DNA of 64,000 bases from Vibrio artabrorum (GCF_024347295.1 NZ_AP025459.1:992001-1056000), one strand, 5' to 3'. Shown: positions 1 to 8,819, numbered from the stretch's first letter. The notes: a model not told the origin generated them from the letters alone. Program-made: numbers and translations.

Positions 1-481
1 CTTCAAAGGCATCCAAACCTTCACGTTGTTCATGATACAAGCGTGCGTCAATCGCGGCAGAGGCAAGGTTGTGAGCCGCTGTTACTGCATGAATGTCGCC
101 GGTCAGATGCAGGTTCAATTGTTCCATAGGGGCAACTTGAGAGTAACCACCACCCGCAGCCCCTCCTTTAACACCAAAGACCGGGCCCATGGAAGGTTGA
201 CGAATACAGGCGATTACCGATTGATTTATTTTTGCTAGACCTTGCGCTAAACCGATGGTGGTAACGGTTTTCCCTTCACCTAGAGGAGTTGGTGTAATCG
301 CGGTGACTAAAACTAACTTGCCATCTTTTTGGTTATCGAGGCGTTCTAGCGACATGAGAGACACTTTAGATTTGTGTTGCCCTAATGGTTGGTGTTCGTT
401 GTGTTGAAGGCCAGCTCGTTCAGCAACTTCACTGATGTTTTTAAGGGGGGTAGAGCGACAAATATCAATATCAGACAGCAT
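1..481 (-). CDS. fhs: Formate--tetrahydrofolate ligase, N-terminal part (cut by window edge)
   Basis: Makes 10-formyl-tetrahydrofolate from formate, THF and ATP, feeding purine and one-carbon metabolism in the cytoplasm. Reading the minus strand from the ATG at 481 gives about 160 residues starting [10 protein letters not shown], with the ATP-binding loop [20 protein letters not shown] near residue 70 and the family-typical stretch [20 protein letters not shown] after it. The family is about 555-580 residues, so roughly the first quarter is here and the rest lies left of base 1. A near-perfect PurR operator sits 33 bases upstream of the start. Identification is firm from the motifs. Confidence 0.95.
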   Translation of the reverse strand, partial: MLSDIDICRSTPLKNISEVAERAGLQHNEHQPLGQHKSKVSLMSLERLDNQKDGKLVLVTAITPTPLGEGKTVTTIGLAQGLAKINQSVIACIRQPSMGPVFGVKGGAAGGGYSQVAPMEQLNLHLTGDIHAVTAAHNLASAAIDARLYHEQREGLDAFE

Positions 482-513
482 ATTTGATCCTTATATCAGA
501 ACCTAAAGGTGGT

Positions 514-529
514 ACGTAAACGTTTGCGT
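514..529 (-). promoter_or_regulatory. PurR operator upstream of fhs
   Basis: ACGTAAACGTTTGCGT differs at one of 16 positions from the palindromic E. coli PurR consensus ACGCAAACGTTTGCGT. It lies 33 bases before the fhs start. Further upstream on the minus strand, TTTACT and TATTAT with a 16-base spacer could be the -35 and -10, so PurR with hypoxanthine or guanine would sit at or just downstream of the transcription start. Site seen directly; function inferred from the family and from fhs supplying formyl-THF for purines. Confidence 0.85.
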
Positions 530-703
530 GGCGATAATACTGTATAAATCTCTCAAGTAAAGACAAACCACATGAATTATGTGCTTGGGAATTACCGATC
601 TTAAAAGTCATTGCGCAAGATCAAATCTTAAACAAGCAAAATATTCGTCTGATTACCTGTCATTGTACGTACTTATCGGTTAATACCCAATATCTTCATA
701 GAC

Positions 704-728
704 AAAGGGCTGCAAATAGCAGCCCTTT
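704..728 (-). terminator. Hairpin after gsk, probable terminator
   Basis: AAAGGGCTGC and GCAGCCCTTT form a perfect 10-base stem with a 5-base loop, 46 bases past the gsk stop. There is only a short T-run on the minus strand, so termination is likely but not textbook. Confidence 0.6.
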
Positions 729-773
729 GAGAAATTAAATAGCAATTCTACTTCGGTGACAACCTAGGGTCGT

Positions 774-2078
774 TTAGCGGTCCCAGTATGTTTCTTCTAA
801 ACTGTCTTCACGCTCTGGTAGTGCACGAGACAGGCGAGGAGAGTGTTGAGTCAGAACTTCATAGCTTACACGGTTGGCGTATTTACAAATTTGAGACAGT
901 GACGAGTACGTTAGACACGTGAATTCATGTTTCTCCGAATTCGGCACGTTGACTTGGTGATAGCTGTTGGCGGCCATGTCGTGAAGTAGAGCAGAAAGCG
1001 CACCATCACCAGCGCCATTGGTGTTCTTGATCTCAAGTGGACCTCCGAGATAAGGACCAATGTGAGAGTAGACTTTTACTGGGTTTTGACAGTCTTGCTT
1101 GCGCATCGCACGGCTGAATTCATACTTGTTGAACTCTGGGATGTTACCCGGCAATAGCGGCAGAGTGGTTTCACGCTTGGCTAATTCGTCGGTATAACCT
1201 GCCATGTAAAGACCAATAGGCCCCGCAGTACATAGGACTAGATCAACCCACTCAAGCGCTTTGTTAGCAGCAAGTAGTGGATCTTTTTCACCCGTTAATG
1301 CTTCACCTTCGTCTTCGTTCATCGCGACGATGGTGACGTTTTCTTTCAGGTATTCTTGCCACCACTCAGCGTTACCTTCGATCACATACTTAGTACCAAG
1401 CGTGAGTACAACAGGCACATTGTGCGCTTTCGCGTACTCGATCGCTTTTCGTACCGCTTTTGGCATCGGATCTTCGGGTTTTCCACGCATTAGGTATGAC
1501 GACACAACCAATGCAGAAGCTTTCTCGAACACTTTTTCAGGAATGCTCTCTGGAAGCAGTTGGTTCATGTGCCCTTCATTGATCGCAAACGTACGTTCAC
1601 CATCTTCAGAAATAAGTGTGTAGCAACGGCCAATTGGACCATCAACCGTTTGTAGGTGGTTTAGGTTCATGCGAGAAGATGTACGGCATAGGTAACGATA
1701 ACCAAATGAGCCGACTTCAATCTTCTTAGACATAACACCAAGCAGGACCGATTTACTGTCTGCAAGTACAGAATAGTTATGTAATGTATTGCCAATAGTA
1801 TCGCCAGGATATTGATGCGTGATCAACCCTCGTTCAACTAACTCTTCGTACAGCGCATCAGCTTTGCTTTCTTCCAATACGAGAGAGTGACCTTTACTCA
1901 ACTGGTATTTTTCTAGGAACGAGTTGTCAACACGGGCTTCGATATCAACAATAGTTTGACCGACACCGACAATCGTGGCGCGGTGAAGCTTGGGCGTTTG
2001 TTGAATTTGGTTGACCAACGGATCACGTGCGTGAGTTGGAAAATAGTGCTTAGATTTACGCTGTCCAGGAAACTTCAT
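774..2078 (-). CDS. gsk: Inosine/guanosine kinase
   Basis: Phosphorylates guanosine and inosine to the 5'-monophosphates in purine salvage. The 434 residues equal the E. coli Gsk length, and the N-terminus MKFPGQRKSKHYFPTHARDP is typical. It is a PfkB/ribokinase-fold enzyme; the signature NTNGAGDGALSALLHD near residues 352-367 contains the GAGD catalytic aspartate and anion hole. It stands alone between two hairpins, with no gene reading into it. Its neighbour fhs also serves purine synthesis, but I see no PurR box in front of gsk, so shared control is not shown. Confidence 0.95.
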   Translation of the reverse strand: MKFPGQRKSKHYFPTHARDPLVNQIQQTPKLHRATIVGVGQTIVDIEARVDNSFLEKYQLSKGHSLVLEESKADALYEELVERGLITHQYPGDTIGNTLHNYSVLADSKSVLLGVMSKKIEVGSFGYRYLCRTSSRMNLNHLQTVDGPIGRCYTLISEDGERTFAINEGHMNQLLPESIPEKVFEKASALVVSSYLMRGKPEDPMPKAVRKAIEYAKAHNVPVVLTLGTKYVIEGNAEWWQEYLKENVTIVAMNEDEGEALTGEKDPLLAANKALEWVDLVLCTAGPIGLYMAGYTDELAKRETTLPLLPGNIPEFNKYEFSRAMRKQDCQNPVKVYSHIGPYLGGPLEIKNTNGAGDGALSALLHDMAANSYHQVNVPNSEKHEFTCLTYSSLSQICKYANRVSYEVLTQHSPRLSRALPEREDSLEETYWDR

Positions 2079-2154
2079 ATGAAAAATACAGTGAAAAAAT
2101 TTTGCCGCATAATATCACATTTTAATTCTGTTTCTTTCATTTTTATTACATTTT

Positions 2155-2187
2155 GAATCACCTGCACAATGACTGTACAGGTGATTC
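2155..2187. terminator. Hairpin between creA-like gene and gsk
   Basis: GAATCACCTG and GAATCACCTG reverse-complemented form a perfect 10-base stem with a 13-base loop, 8 bases past the stop of the minus-strand lipoprotein gene. No T-tract follows on either strand, so this may be a 3'-end stabiliser rather than an intrinsic terminator. Confidence 0.45.
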
Positions 2188-2194
2188 GATGTCT

Positions 2195-2671
2195 CTATTC
2201 GATTGGGGCTAACGTCGCGGGGTCAACATAAGCCTTTGTTCCCCACAATGGCACGGTGGACAGGCTGTGTTTGAAACTACCCTCGGTCTCTTTAGTGGTG
2301 TAAGACAAGTAGAGTAGCGTTTGATTCTCTGCATCATAAATACGTCTGACTTTCATCGTTTTGAAGAAAATACTTTTCGACTGCTTGAATACCACTTCAC
2401 CTGATTCACTCTTGTCAATTGTTGCAATCATTTCAGGTGTAATATCACCCGTTTGACGACAAGAAATAGAACTATCACTCGGATCTGAAAGGCTAAGGTT
2501 TGCTTCGATTGATGCGATATGACAAGTCACACCGGTGATTTTATCATCGTCTAACGAAGATATTTTGATGTCTTTCATAGTGAAGAGACCCAGAGAGACG
2601 TCGCCAACTTCATTGTCCGAACAGCCAGCTAACATTGCGATGATACTGGCTGCTATTAAGGCTTTTTTCAT
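2195..2671 (-). CDS. creA: CreA-family periplasmic lipoprotein
   Basis: A 158-residue protein of the CreA family (E. coli CreA is 157 residues), whose function is poorly known. It begins with a lipoprotein signal: KK, a hydrophobic stretch, then LAGC with the lipidated cysteine at residue 17. The +2 residue is Ser, which does not favour retention in the inner membrane. Family features visible are VTCHIASIEANL, the ISCRQTGDI block and VRRIYDAENQTLLYLSYTTK near the end. E. coli CreA carries an ordinary signal peptide, so lipidation is a difference. No creB/creC genes lie nearby. Assignment is by family likeness. Confidence 0.8.
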   Translation of the reverse strand: MKKALIAASIIAMLAGCSDNEVGDVSLGLFTMKDIKISSLDDDKITGVTCHIASIEANLSLSDPSDSSISCRQTGDITPEMIATIDKSESGEVVFKQSKSIFFKTMKVRRIYDAENQTLLYLSYTTKETEGSFKHSLSTVPLWGTKAYVDPATLAPIE

Positions 2672-2919
2672 AAGAAGTCCTTTTTATTTATATCGTTCTA
2701 TTTACTATCAGGAAATTGAAAGCTTGGATACGAGTGTAGAGCTTTTCGTTGAGTTCTTAAAGGCTTGTTGTGGTTAATGAAAAACATAAGGCTTTTAAAG
2801 TGCTTGTTGGCCTTAGTCATGCTCTGTATGCTTTCTATCTTTAGATCGGCTCTTTTGTCGACCATGTGTTGTTCCGAATCACGGTGATGTTTGGAATACT
2901 AAACGTAGGTACTAAAAGA

Positions 2920-3414
2920 ATGAATAATGAAATACCTGAAATTGCACATCAGAAGAACCATTGGCTATTTAGCCAACTGGATATTGCATACCCCGCGAAA
3001 GAGAGCCTTCTTGGTTTAGATGTCTATAAAAAACAACTTTCCCAAAAGACTTATCAGCTTCTCCCACAAGACCAAACTCCAACTCAAATTGATGAACTGC
3101 ATAAAGTCGACTTTCATAAATTGACGGTTCTTTTTTCACTGAATCAAGCCAGCGCCTACAAAGATGAAACCGAAAGAGCGAATATTTTGGAGTTCTTAAG
3201 TCAGATTATGTTGTCGGAAGCGCACACCTTGTTTATTGGCACTCAAAATGGCGATGTTGTGGCGAGCGCGATTGTCACTGAAGGTGAGGATTGTCTGTTG
3301 CTATCGGATATTGTTAACAACAATGATCAAGATATCGAAGGCTTTGCTAAACAGCTGCGTGACTTTTTTGTACGAGATCATGTTTTTGGCGATAAAGTTT
3401 GGATCGAGAAATAA
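2920..3414 (+). CDS. Hypothetical protein, 164 aa
   Basis: I do not recognise this protein. The frame is open from an ATG at 2866, but the ATG at 2920 is preferred: the extra 18 residues look non-conserved and overlap a hydrophobic reading frame upstream. The product is soluble and acidic with no signal or membrane segment. The C-terminal half (HTLFIGTQNGDVVASAIVTE onward) alternates beta strands and ends in a helix rich in aromatic residues, which faintly recalls half of a GNAT or PAS fold; this is speculation. It ends 66 bases before the HD-GYP gene on the same strand and may be co-transcribed with it. Confidence 0.7.
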   Translation: MNNEIPEIAHQKNHWLFSQLDIAYPAKESLLGLDVYKKQLSQKTYQLLPQDQTPTQIDELHKVDFHKLTVLFSLNQASAYKDETERANILEFLSQIMLSEAHTLFIGTQNGDVVASAIVTEGEDCLLLSDIVNNNDQDIEGFAKQLRDFFVRDHVFGDKVWIEK

Positions 3415-3480
3415 AGGTGCTTTGATAAGGCGTTAATCTGAGTACAATGCTTGTTTTTAAAAAAGGGGTAATTGTGTTGT

Positions 3481-5289
3481 ATGTACAAGCTATTGATCTC
3501 AATCGCTGTATTATGCGTTAGCGCTTTTTCTCCAGCTATTTCTGCACATGGTTGGGGTGTTAAACAAATCCTAGTGTTGCACTCCTACGAACCTTCTTAT
3601 CAATGGACCGCTGACCTCCAAAAAGGGATAGACCGTGCTTTCAGTCAATCTCAAAGCGAAGTTAAGCTCTCAATCGAGTATTTGGATTCAAAACGTGTCC
3701 ACAGCCCTCAGTACTACGACTCTCTTGCGAGCTACTTACGTACGAAATATGCCGGTTATAAATTTGATGGCGTCATCGTAACAGACGATCACGCGGCCAA
3801 TTTTCTTAAATCTCTGCCTGATTTGATTGATAGAAGCACACCGGTCGTTGCTGCTGGCATCAATGATTTCAGTACTGACATGTACGCAGTGTCTGATAGA
3901 GCAACCGTGCTTTATGAGAATGATCAGATAGACGTTAATATTAAGCTGATTTGCAAATTAAGACCTCATCTAAAGAACCTCTATTTTATCAATGATTCTA
4001 GTGTAACTTCCGAACTGATTCACACAGAAATTCATCGCATAATGGCTGAGTTTCCAAATGTTAATTTGGTCGAAATTCGTGATCTATCACTAGAGCATAC
4101 CCGCCAGTTTTTGGAAGGGATCTCGGCAGACGATGCGGTTTTGCTCAGCCACTACAACACAGAGTTGAAACAAGGCCTTTACCATACTTACCAAGAGGTG
4201 GCAGATACCTTATCTAAAGCGAGTGCTGCGCCGGTGTTTGCTTTGTGGCAATTCTATATTTCGGGCGAGGTACTCGGTGGCTATGTGAATCATTCACAAA
4301 GCATAGGTGAAGAGGCCGTTGATGCCCTCGATAAGTATATGGATCTCGGTTTCGCCCCCTCGTTCGTACCGGGTGATAACCAACGCTTTGTTTTTAATTA
4401 CCTTGCCATGAAAAAATTTGATATCAGTGAGGATGCACTACCTGAAAAATCGGTGGTAATCCATAAACCCGCTTCTTTTATACGTAAGAACCTTCAGTTG
4501 CTGGTTGGTTTGAGTCTGGTTATTTTAGCGTTAAGCTTAATTGTCATCATGCAATTTATTACGTTACGTCAAAAGAAAGAGCTCGCTAAAAAAAATAAAC
4601 GAATCTTATCGCTACAGAAGCAGACACTCAGTGTTCAAAAAGACATGATTCATGTTTTGGGGGAAGCCATTGAAACGCGCTCTGGTGAAACAGGCAATCA
4701 CGTTAAGCGTGTCGCCAAGTTATCAGCGTTACTTGCTAAGCATTATGGTTTGAGTCATCGCGAGATTGAGATGATAGAAATCATCAGTCCAATGCATGAT
4801 GTGGGAAAAATCTCTGTTCCTGAATATATTCTCGATAAGCCTGATAAGCTAACGGAAGAAGAGTGGGTTATCATGAAGCAGCACACTACTGCGGGTTATC
4901 ATTTACTGAAAAGTGGAGCTGGTGATATCACCAACCTTGCGGCGATCATTGCTTATGAGCATCATGAACGCTGGGATGGAAAAGGGTATCCGACAGGCAA
5001 AGCTGGTGAGGACATTCACTTGTTTGCTCGCATTACCGCCGTAGCTGATGTCTTTGATGCGCTACTTAGCGCCCGTTGTTATAAAGAACCATGGCCATTA
5101 GAGAGGGTTGTTGGCTTGTTTGAGCGAGAGTGTGGTCGTCAGTTCGATCCTAAGTTGACCACGTTGTTGTTAGATCATTTGCCTGAGTTCATCGCTATTC
5201 GCGATACTTCTCCAGACACAAGCAGTGTCGAATATGTCTCTATGTCTGTAGGTGAGCCACAGACACTTCAGGCGTTGGTCGCGAGCTAA
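3481..5289 (+). CDS. Periplasmic-sensor HD-GYP phosphodiesterase
   Basis: Predicted membrane-bound c-di-GMP phosphodiesterase. It has an N-terminal signal segment, then an ABC-type substrate-binding-like sensor (roughly residues 30-300, opening ILVLHSYEPSYQWT), one membrane helix near residues 338-360, a short linker helix and a cytoplasmic HD-GYP domain (about 390-580). The metal site is intact: MHDVGK, then HHERWDGKGYP and ITAVADVFDALLSARCYK. The start is uncertain: TTG at 3472 lies only 3 bases from GGGG, while ATG at 3481 is 12 bases away. The sensor type suggests a small periplasmic ligand, but which one cannot be read. No transporter genes adjoin. Confidence 0.9.
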   Translation: MYKLLISIAVLCVSAFSPAISAHGWGVKQILVLHSYEPSYQWTADLQKGIDRAFSQSQSEVKLSIEYLDSKRVHSPQYYDSLASYLRTKYAGYKFDGVIVTDDHAANFLKSLPDLIDRSTPVVAAGINDFSTDMYAVSDRATVLYENDQIDVNIKLICKLRPHLKNLYFINDSSVTSELIHTEIHRIMAEFPNVNLVEIRDLSLEHTRQFLEGISADDAVLLSHYNTELKQGLYHTYQEVADTLSKASAAPVFALWQFYISGEVLGGYVNHSQSIGEEAVDALDKYMDLGFAPSFVPGDNQRFVFNYLAMKKFDISEDALPEKSVVIHKPASFIRKNLQLLVGLSLVILALSLIVIMQFITLRQKKELAKKNKRILSLQKQTLSVQKDMIHVLGEAIETRSGETGNHVKRVAKLSALLAKHYGLSHREIEMIEIISPMHDVGKISVPEYILDKPDKLTEEEWVIMKQHTTAGYHLLKSGAGDITNLAAIIAYEHHERWDGKGYPTGKAGEDIHLFARITAVADVFDALLSARCYKEPWPLERVVGLFERECGRQFDPKLTTLLLDHLPEFIAIRDTSPDTSSVEYVSMSVGEPQTLQALVAS

Positions 5290-5627
5290 CTCTTCACCTT
5301 TTTTCGCTGTTTTTTATTGGTAATGTTTAACGCTATCCATTGACTGAGTCCTCTAGTTAATGATTAATTGATGTGTATTTTTTTCGCCTGCCTTGAAGCT
5401 CGTTAGCACAGATTTCTATTTTGAACTGATATAGAACAAAATAGAAATACCAAGCAGCATTTGGTGCTACACAATCATGATTGAACGAATGATATTTGAT
5501 GTTTATCTACAGTCATAAGGTGATCTATCGCATATTTCGCGAAGAGAAATAAGCAGGGATCGATAAAATGTTATCTGAATCATCCCGTTTATTGGCATAA
5601 CCTTATAGGATAAAGCTTGGATCAAAT
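5290..5627. other. Gene-free stretch with a 12-base AT-rich inverted repeat
   Basis: No convincing reading frame. At 5412-5423 and 5437-5448, ATTTCTATTTTG and CAAAATAGAAAT form a perfect 12-base stem with a 13-base loop. There is no T-tract after it, so it looks more like an operator or cruciform than a terminator. The promoter of the HAD gene should lie in the right-hand part. Confidence 0.6.
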
Positions 5628-6368
5628 GTGAGTGAAATGTCTATGCGATTAGAGCAGACAAAATGTGTGATTTTCGATTGTGACGGAACACTTATAGATA
5701 GTGAAAAGCTGTGCTGTCGCGCTTTGGTGAACGTTTTTAGTGGCTTTGGGGCGAAGTTGAACGTCAAAGAATGCTACGCGCACTTTCAAGGTGGTAAGCT
5801 GGCAGATATCTTAATGGATACACAAGAGCGTCTTGGGCTATCTATCTCGATTGATACCCTTGAACCGTTATATCGCACTGAATTAGAGACCCTATTTCAG
5901 CGTCATTTAAAGCCAATGGACGGGGCAATTGAGCTTATTGAATTTCTCAAACAACAAGGCATTGAGTTTTGTATCGCTTCCAACGCACCGAAATCTAGAG
6001 TTGAATCTTCATTGGCGATGACAGGTATGCTCGATGACTTCAAAGGTAAAGTGTTTTCAGCGTTTGATGCCAATAGTTGGAAACCAGAACCTGATCTGAT
6101 TATGTACACGGCCATGAATATGGGCTTTTTACCGAATGAATGCATCTACGTGGATGATACGCTGAAAGGGATTGAGGCTGGTGTTCGCGCGGGAATTCAA
6201 TCGTTTCGATTACGCCCAAGTATTGATGAAGCCATCGTAGAACCCGAAGCCGGCTCAGCAGAACTCGCGGCTCAGGATATCTACAGTTTAGATGAGATTT
6301 CAGTTTGGATTAATGGCAAACACTGCTCAAGTGGTGGTATGCAGAATTCGGCAGCTTTGGTGGGGTAG
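5628..6368 (+). CDS. HAD-superfamily phosphatase, YieH-like
   Basis: A 246-residue haloacid-dehalogenase-type phosphatase with an inserted helical cap after motif I (subclass I). Motif I is FDCDGTLIDSE with the nucleophile at D17, motif II the serine of ASNAPKSR, motif III the lysine of WKPEPD and motif IV YVDDTLKGIEAG, where two Asp bind magnesium. The order and spacing fit the YieH/beta-phosphoglucomutase-like group; YieH of E. coli is described as a 6-phosphogluconate phosphatase. Substrate here is unproven. The start may be GTG 5628 or the in-frame ATG at 5637 or 5643; none has a strong ribosome site. Its last 59 bases overlap the opposite-strand zinc-ribbon gene. Confidence 0.85.
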   Translation: MSEMSMRLEQTKCVIFDCDGTLIDSEKLCCRALVNVFSGFGAKLNVKECYAHFQGGKLADILMDTQERLGLSISIDTLEPLYRTELETLFQRHLKPMDGAIELIEFLKQQGIEFCIASNAPKSRVESSLAMTGMLDDFKGKVFSAFDANSWKPEPDLIMYTAMNMGFLPNECIYVDDTLKGIEAGVRAGIQSFRLRPSIDEAIVEPEAGSAELAAQDIYSLDEISVWINGKHCSSGGMQNSAALVG

Positions 6369-6525
6369 AACCTAGTTGAAGGCTGACTACTTTACTTAAT
6401 TGTTCGGTGTGAAAACCACAAGATGCACAGGTGAACTTTTCTCCACTTTCTGAAAGTAGATATTCGTCGTGTTGACATAAAGGGCATGTAATATTATCGG
6501 TGTTTGGTGCTTCTGTTTTATTCAT
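6310..6525 (-). CDS. Small zinc-ribbon protein, 71 aa
   Basis: Two cysteine pairs, CPLC at residues 14-17 and CASC at 33-36, spaced 15 residues apart, form a classic zinc ribbon; the rest is short and polar. A good ribosome site (GCAGGTGG) lies just upstream of the ATG. Function is unknown; such proteins bind nucleic acid or act as metal-dependent partners. The 3' end overlaps the HAD gene tail-to-tail by 59 bases, so the C-terminal 19 residues are constrained by both genes. Confidence 0.75.
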   Translation of the reverse strand: MNKTEAPNTDNITCPLCQHDEYLLSESGEKFTCASCGFHTEQLSKVVSLQLGSTPPKLPNSAYHHLSSVCH

Positions 6526-6704
6526 TATGTGCCACCTGCAGCAAGAGGGTAAGCGAAAAAAGACCCGTTACATAATGTTACCTCTAAGCTTGAATTTTAA
6601 ACAGTTTTAGCCATTGGTAATCTATTCCCTTTGCGACTTGCTTCATGGTAATGAGTATTTTCTCGTTAGTGATCATGGTTTTCGTTATTAACGTGATTCA
6701 GTAA

Positions 6705-6729
6705 AGAAGGACTCATAACGAGTCCTTCT
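6705..6729 (-). terminator. Hairpin downstream of tyrP, possible terminator
   Basis: AGAAGGACTC and GAGTCCTTCT pair perfectly over 10 bases around a 5-base loop, and TTTAC follows on the minus strand. It lies about 160 bases past the tyrP stop. The rest of 6526-6889 shows no gene. Confidence 0.5.
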
Positions 6730-6889
6730 GAGTTTGCTTTAATTCTCACTCGCTCAAAGTCTGAGATGGCGAAACTGACTCTTCTGTAAGTTTAGATACG
6801 GCATTTGATGAGTTTGAGCGACATCTTTAATCACATCAGATGATCGACGGATGATATGTCGATTGACTTATAACCTTCACCAAATCTTG

Positions 6890-8113
6890 TTAGCCAAGTG
6901 AAGGCAGTAACCCTACTGAAATAAGAATTTGAATGGCAATGATAAACACGCCAACGCTACCCGCTAAAAACAACGCTTTGCTTCCTCCTAGCACTTGATA
7001 TGTCGCTTCTGGACTTTGAGGCTTCACAGAGAAGTCAGTGTAACGAACTTTATAGACCATCACTGTTGGTAACAGAATTGCGAGCACTGACAGTGCGATG
7101 GCTGCGTAGCCTAACGCCATGATAAAACCTTGTGGGTAAAATAAAGCAAAACCCAGTGGTGGTAAGAAAGTGATAGCGGCTGTCTTTACACGTTTTGCAT
7201 TGCCTAGTTTCTTACTCAAAGAATCACCCATGAATTCAAACAACCCCAAGCTTACCCCGATAAAAGATGTTAGCAGTGCGAGGTCTGCGAACACACCGAC
7301 GATCACGTTTAGGTTTGATTGATGAACGGTTTGTGACAGTGAGACTAAAAGCGCACCCAAGCTAGTATCAGAAAGTAGTTGCTCTTGGCTTACGACACCC
7401 AGAGTCACACTCTGCCAGAAAACGTAGATAATCAATGGCAGGGCAGAACCTACAATCATCACCTTACGCAAAGAACGAACGTCGCCATCTAGGTAACGAA
7501 CGATCGATGGAATGCTGCCATGGAACCCAAAAGAGGTGAAGACAACAGGAATCGCTGCAACAATCAGGCCTTGTTGTAAAGGCATACTCAGTAGGTATTG
7601 AGTTGTGATGTTGGGCGCGAGGAAGCTAAGTACTAGTACCATCGCAACGAGCTTTAAACCAAATAAGACGCGGTTAACTTTATCAACACTGTGAGTACCA
7701 ATCGTTACAACACCAGCAACTAACAGGGTAAATAAAAGGGTTGTGATCTGGCCGTTGAGTTCAATACCGGAAATATCCGAGATACGTTGATTAAACTGTG
7801 CACCACCACCCGCGATGTAAGCGGCACACAAAGCGTAAAATAGAAACATCACCGCAAAGCTCGCAATCCATTTTCCTTTTGTCCCTAAAATGTTGTGAGC
7901 TAACGTGTGTAGGGTTGCATCAGATTCTGCGAATTGGTGAAGTTCGACCATTAATAGCGCAGTAAAAGCCATTAATGCCCATAAACCCAGCATCAAGAAA
8001 AGTGAAGTTGAAAAGCCAATACCTGCAGAAGCAAGTGGAAGAGCGAGCATGCCAGCACCAATTGTGGTGCCTGCAATGATCAAAGTACTACCAAAAACCT
8101 TTGATTTATTCAT
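6890..8113 (-). CDS. tyrP: Tyrosine-specific transporter
   Basis: Proton-coupled inner-membrane permease of the HAAAP family (TyrP/Mtr/TnaB), 407 residues against 403 for E. coli TyrP, with about 11 hydrophobic helices. The N-terminus carries the family hallmark IIAGTTIGAGMLALPLA (residues 12-28) and later TSFGFHGSIPSIVRYL. It is likelier TyrP than tryptophan-specific Mtr because the N-terminal third closely follows TyrP and because a TyrR box precedes it. Substrate choice within HAAAP cannot be settled by eye. Monocistronic, with its own upstream control region. Confidence 0.88.
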   Translation of the reverse strand: MNKSKVFGSTLIIAGTTIGAGMLALPLASAGIGFSTSLFLMLGLWALMAFTALLMVELHQFAESDATLHTLAHNILGTKGKWIASFAVMFLFYALCAAYIAGGGAQFNQRISDISGIELNGQITTLLFTLLVAGVVTIGTHSVDKVNRVLFGLKLVAMVLVLSFLAPNITTQYLLSMPLQQGLIVAAIPVVFTSFGFHGSIPSIVRYLDGDVRSLRKVMIVGSALPLIIYVFWQSVTLGVVSQEQLLSDTSLGALLVSLSQTVHQSNLNVIVGVFADLALLTSFIGVSLGLFEFMGDSLSKKLGNAKRVKTAAITFLPPLGFALFYPQGFIMALGYAAIALSVLAILLPTVMVYKVRYTDFSVKPQSPEATYQVLGGSKALFLAGSVGVFIIAIQILISVGLLPSLG

Positions 8114-8257
8114 TGTATATAATTCTTTACGTTAGGGTGTGTTTTTATTGTAATTCTTCTGGCTTAAGCGCATAAACCCAAAGAATATCTCGATTTTGAT
8201 GTATTCTGATTGAGTTTAATACCAAAAGCAATGATTGATGTAATCAAAAATAACCAC

Positions 8258-8275
8258 TGTAAACTCATGTTTACG
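8258..8275 (-). promoter_or_regulatory. TyrR box upstream of tyrP
   Basis: TGTAAA CTCATG TTTACG matches the TyrR consensus TGTAAA-N6-TTTACA at 11 of 12 defined positions. It is 145 bases upstream of the tyrP start. In E. coli tyrP is controlled by paired strong and weak TyrR boxes; only this one strong copy is clear here. Confidence 0.75.
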
Positions 8276-8522
8276 ACATTGTGAATTAACCGAGATTCAA
8301 TGCTAAAGCAAACGTTTGACCATGATCAGCTTCGAAATTGTTAGAGTAATTTGTTGTACTTAGTGTAAGGTGACAGTACATATGTCGTTCGCGTATACCC
8401 CTTTAGCGTAAAAAAGCGTTAATGATCGCGAGTAGCTTCAAGCTATAAATATGGAATGGGTAGAGTAGAGTGCGTTCATCAAAGTGACATAATATAAGTC
8501 CAAGATGGTGCACTGGTTAATA

Positions 8523-8535
8523 GGACATCATGTCC
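8523..8535. repeat. Short perfect palindrome before the 42-aa gene
   Basis: GGACAT-C-ATGTCC is a perfect 6-base inverted repeat around one base, 25 bases before the start of the small gene at 8560. It could be an operator half-site pair or a small 5'-leader hairpin; no regulator is identified. Confidence 0.4.
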
Positions 8536-8559
8536 ACATCAAGGAATAGAGGGGGCACA

Positions 8560-8688
8560 ATGAGTGACCAATCTTATAATGACGAAAGTCTAGAGTTGTT
8601 AGATGCTATGGAAATTGGCATTGATTTGTCTGACTACGAACAGACAGTGAAACCGTTAGCAGAAGAGCTTTTCAAGTCTTCGAACTAA
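8560..8688 (+). CDS. Small acidic protein, 42 aa
   Basis: A 42-residue frame starting MSDQSYNDESLELLDAMEIG with a strong ribosome site (AGAGGGGG, 5 bases before ATG). The product is acidic, helical and without signal or membrane segment. Codon use resembles that of neighbours, and its gene is isolated, with about 400 bases of leader region before it. I know no function. The strong initiation signal is the main evidence that it is translated. Confidence 0.65.
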   Translation: MSDQSYNDESLELLDAMEIGIDLSDYEQTVKPLAEELFKSSN

Positions 8689-8819
8689 GCTTTAAGATCT
8701 TTAATTCAGTTTCAACGGAAACGCTTTTAAAGCTAAAAGTTTTCTTAGCTAACGCTTCTTAAAGTGAGCAATTCTAAACTGAGCAACTCTCATTCGCTCA
8801 CACGTCATATCAAAACTAT

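Noticed and set aside
2777..2887. 36-codon frame with a hydrophobic start, just before the 2920 gene
   Set aside because: No ribosome site, overlaps a second possible start of the next gene, and nothing supports translation.
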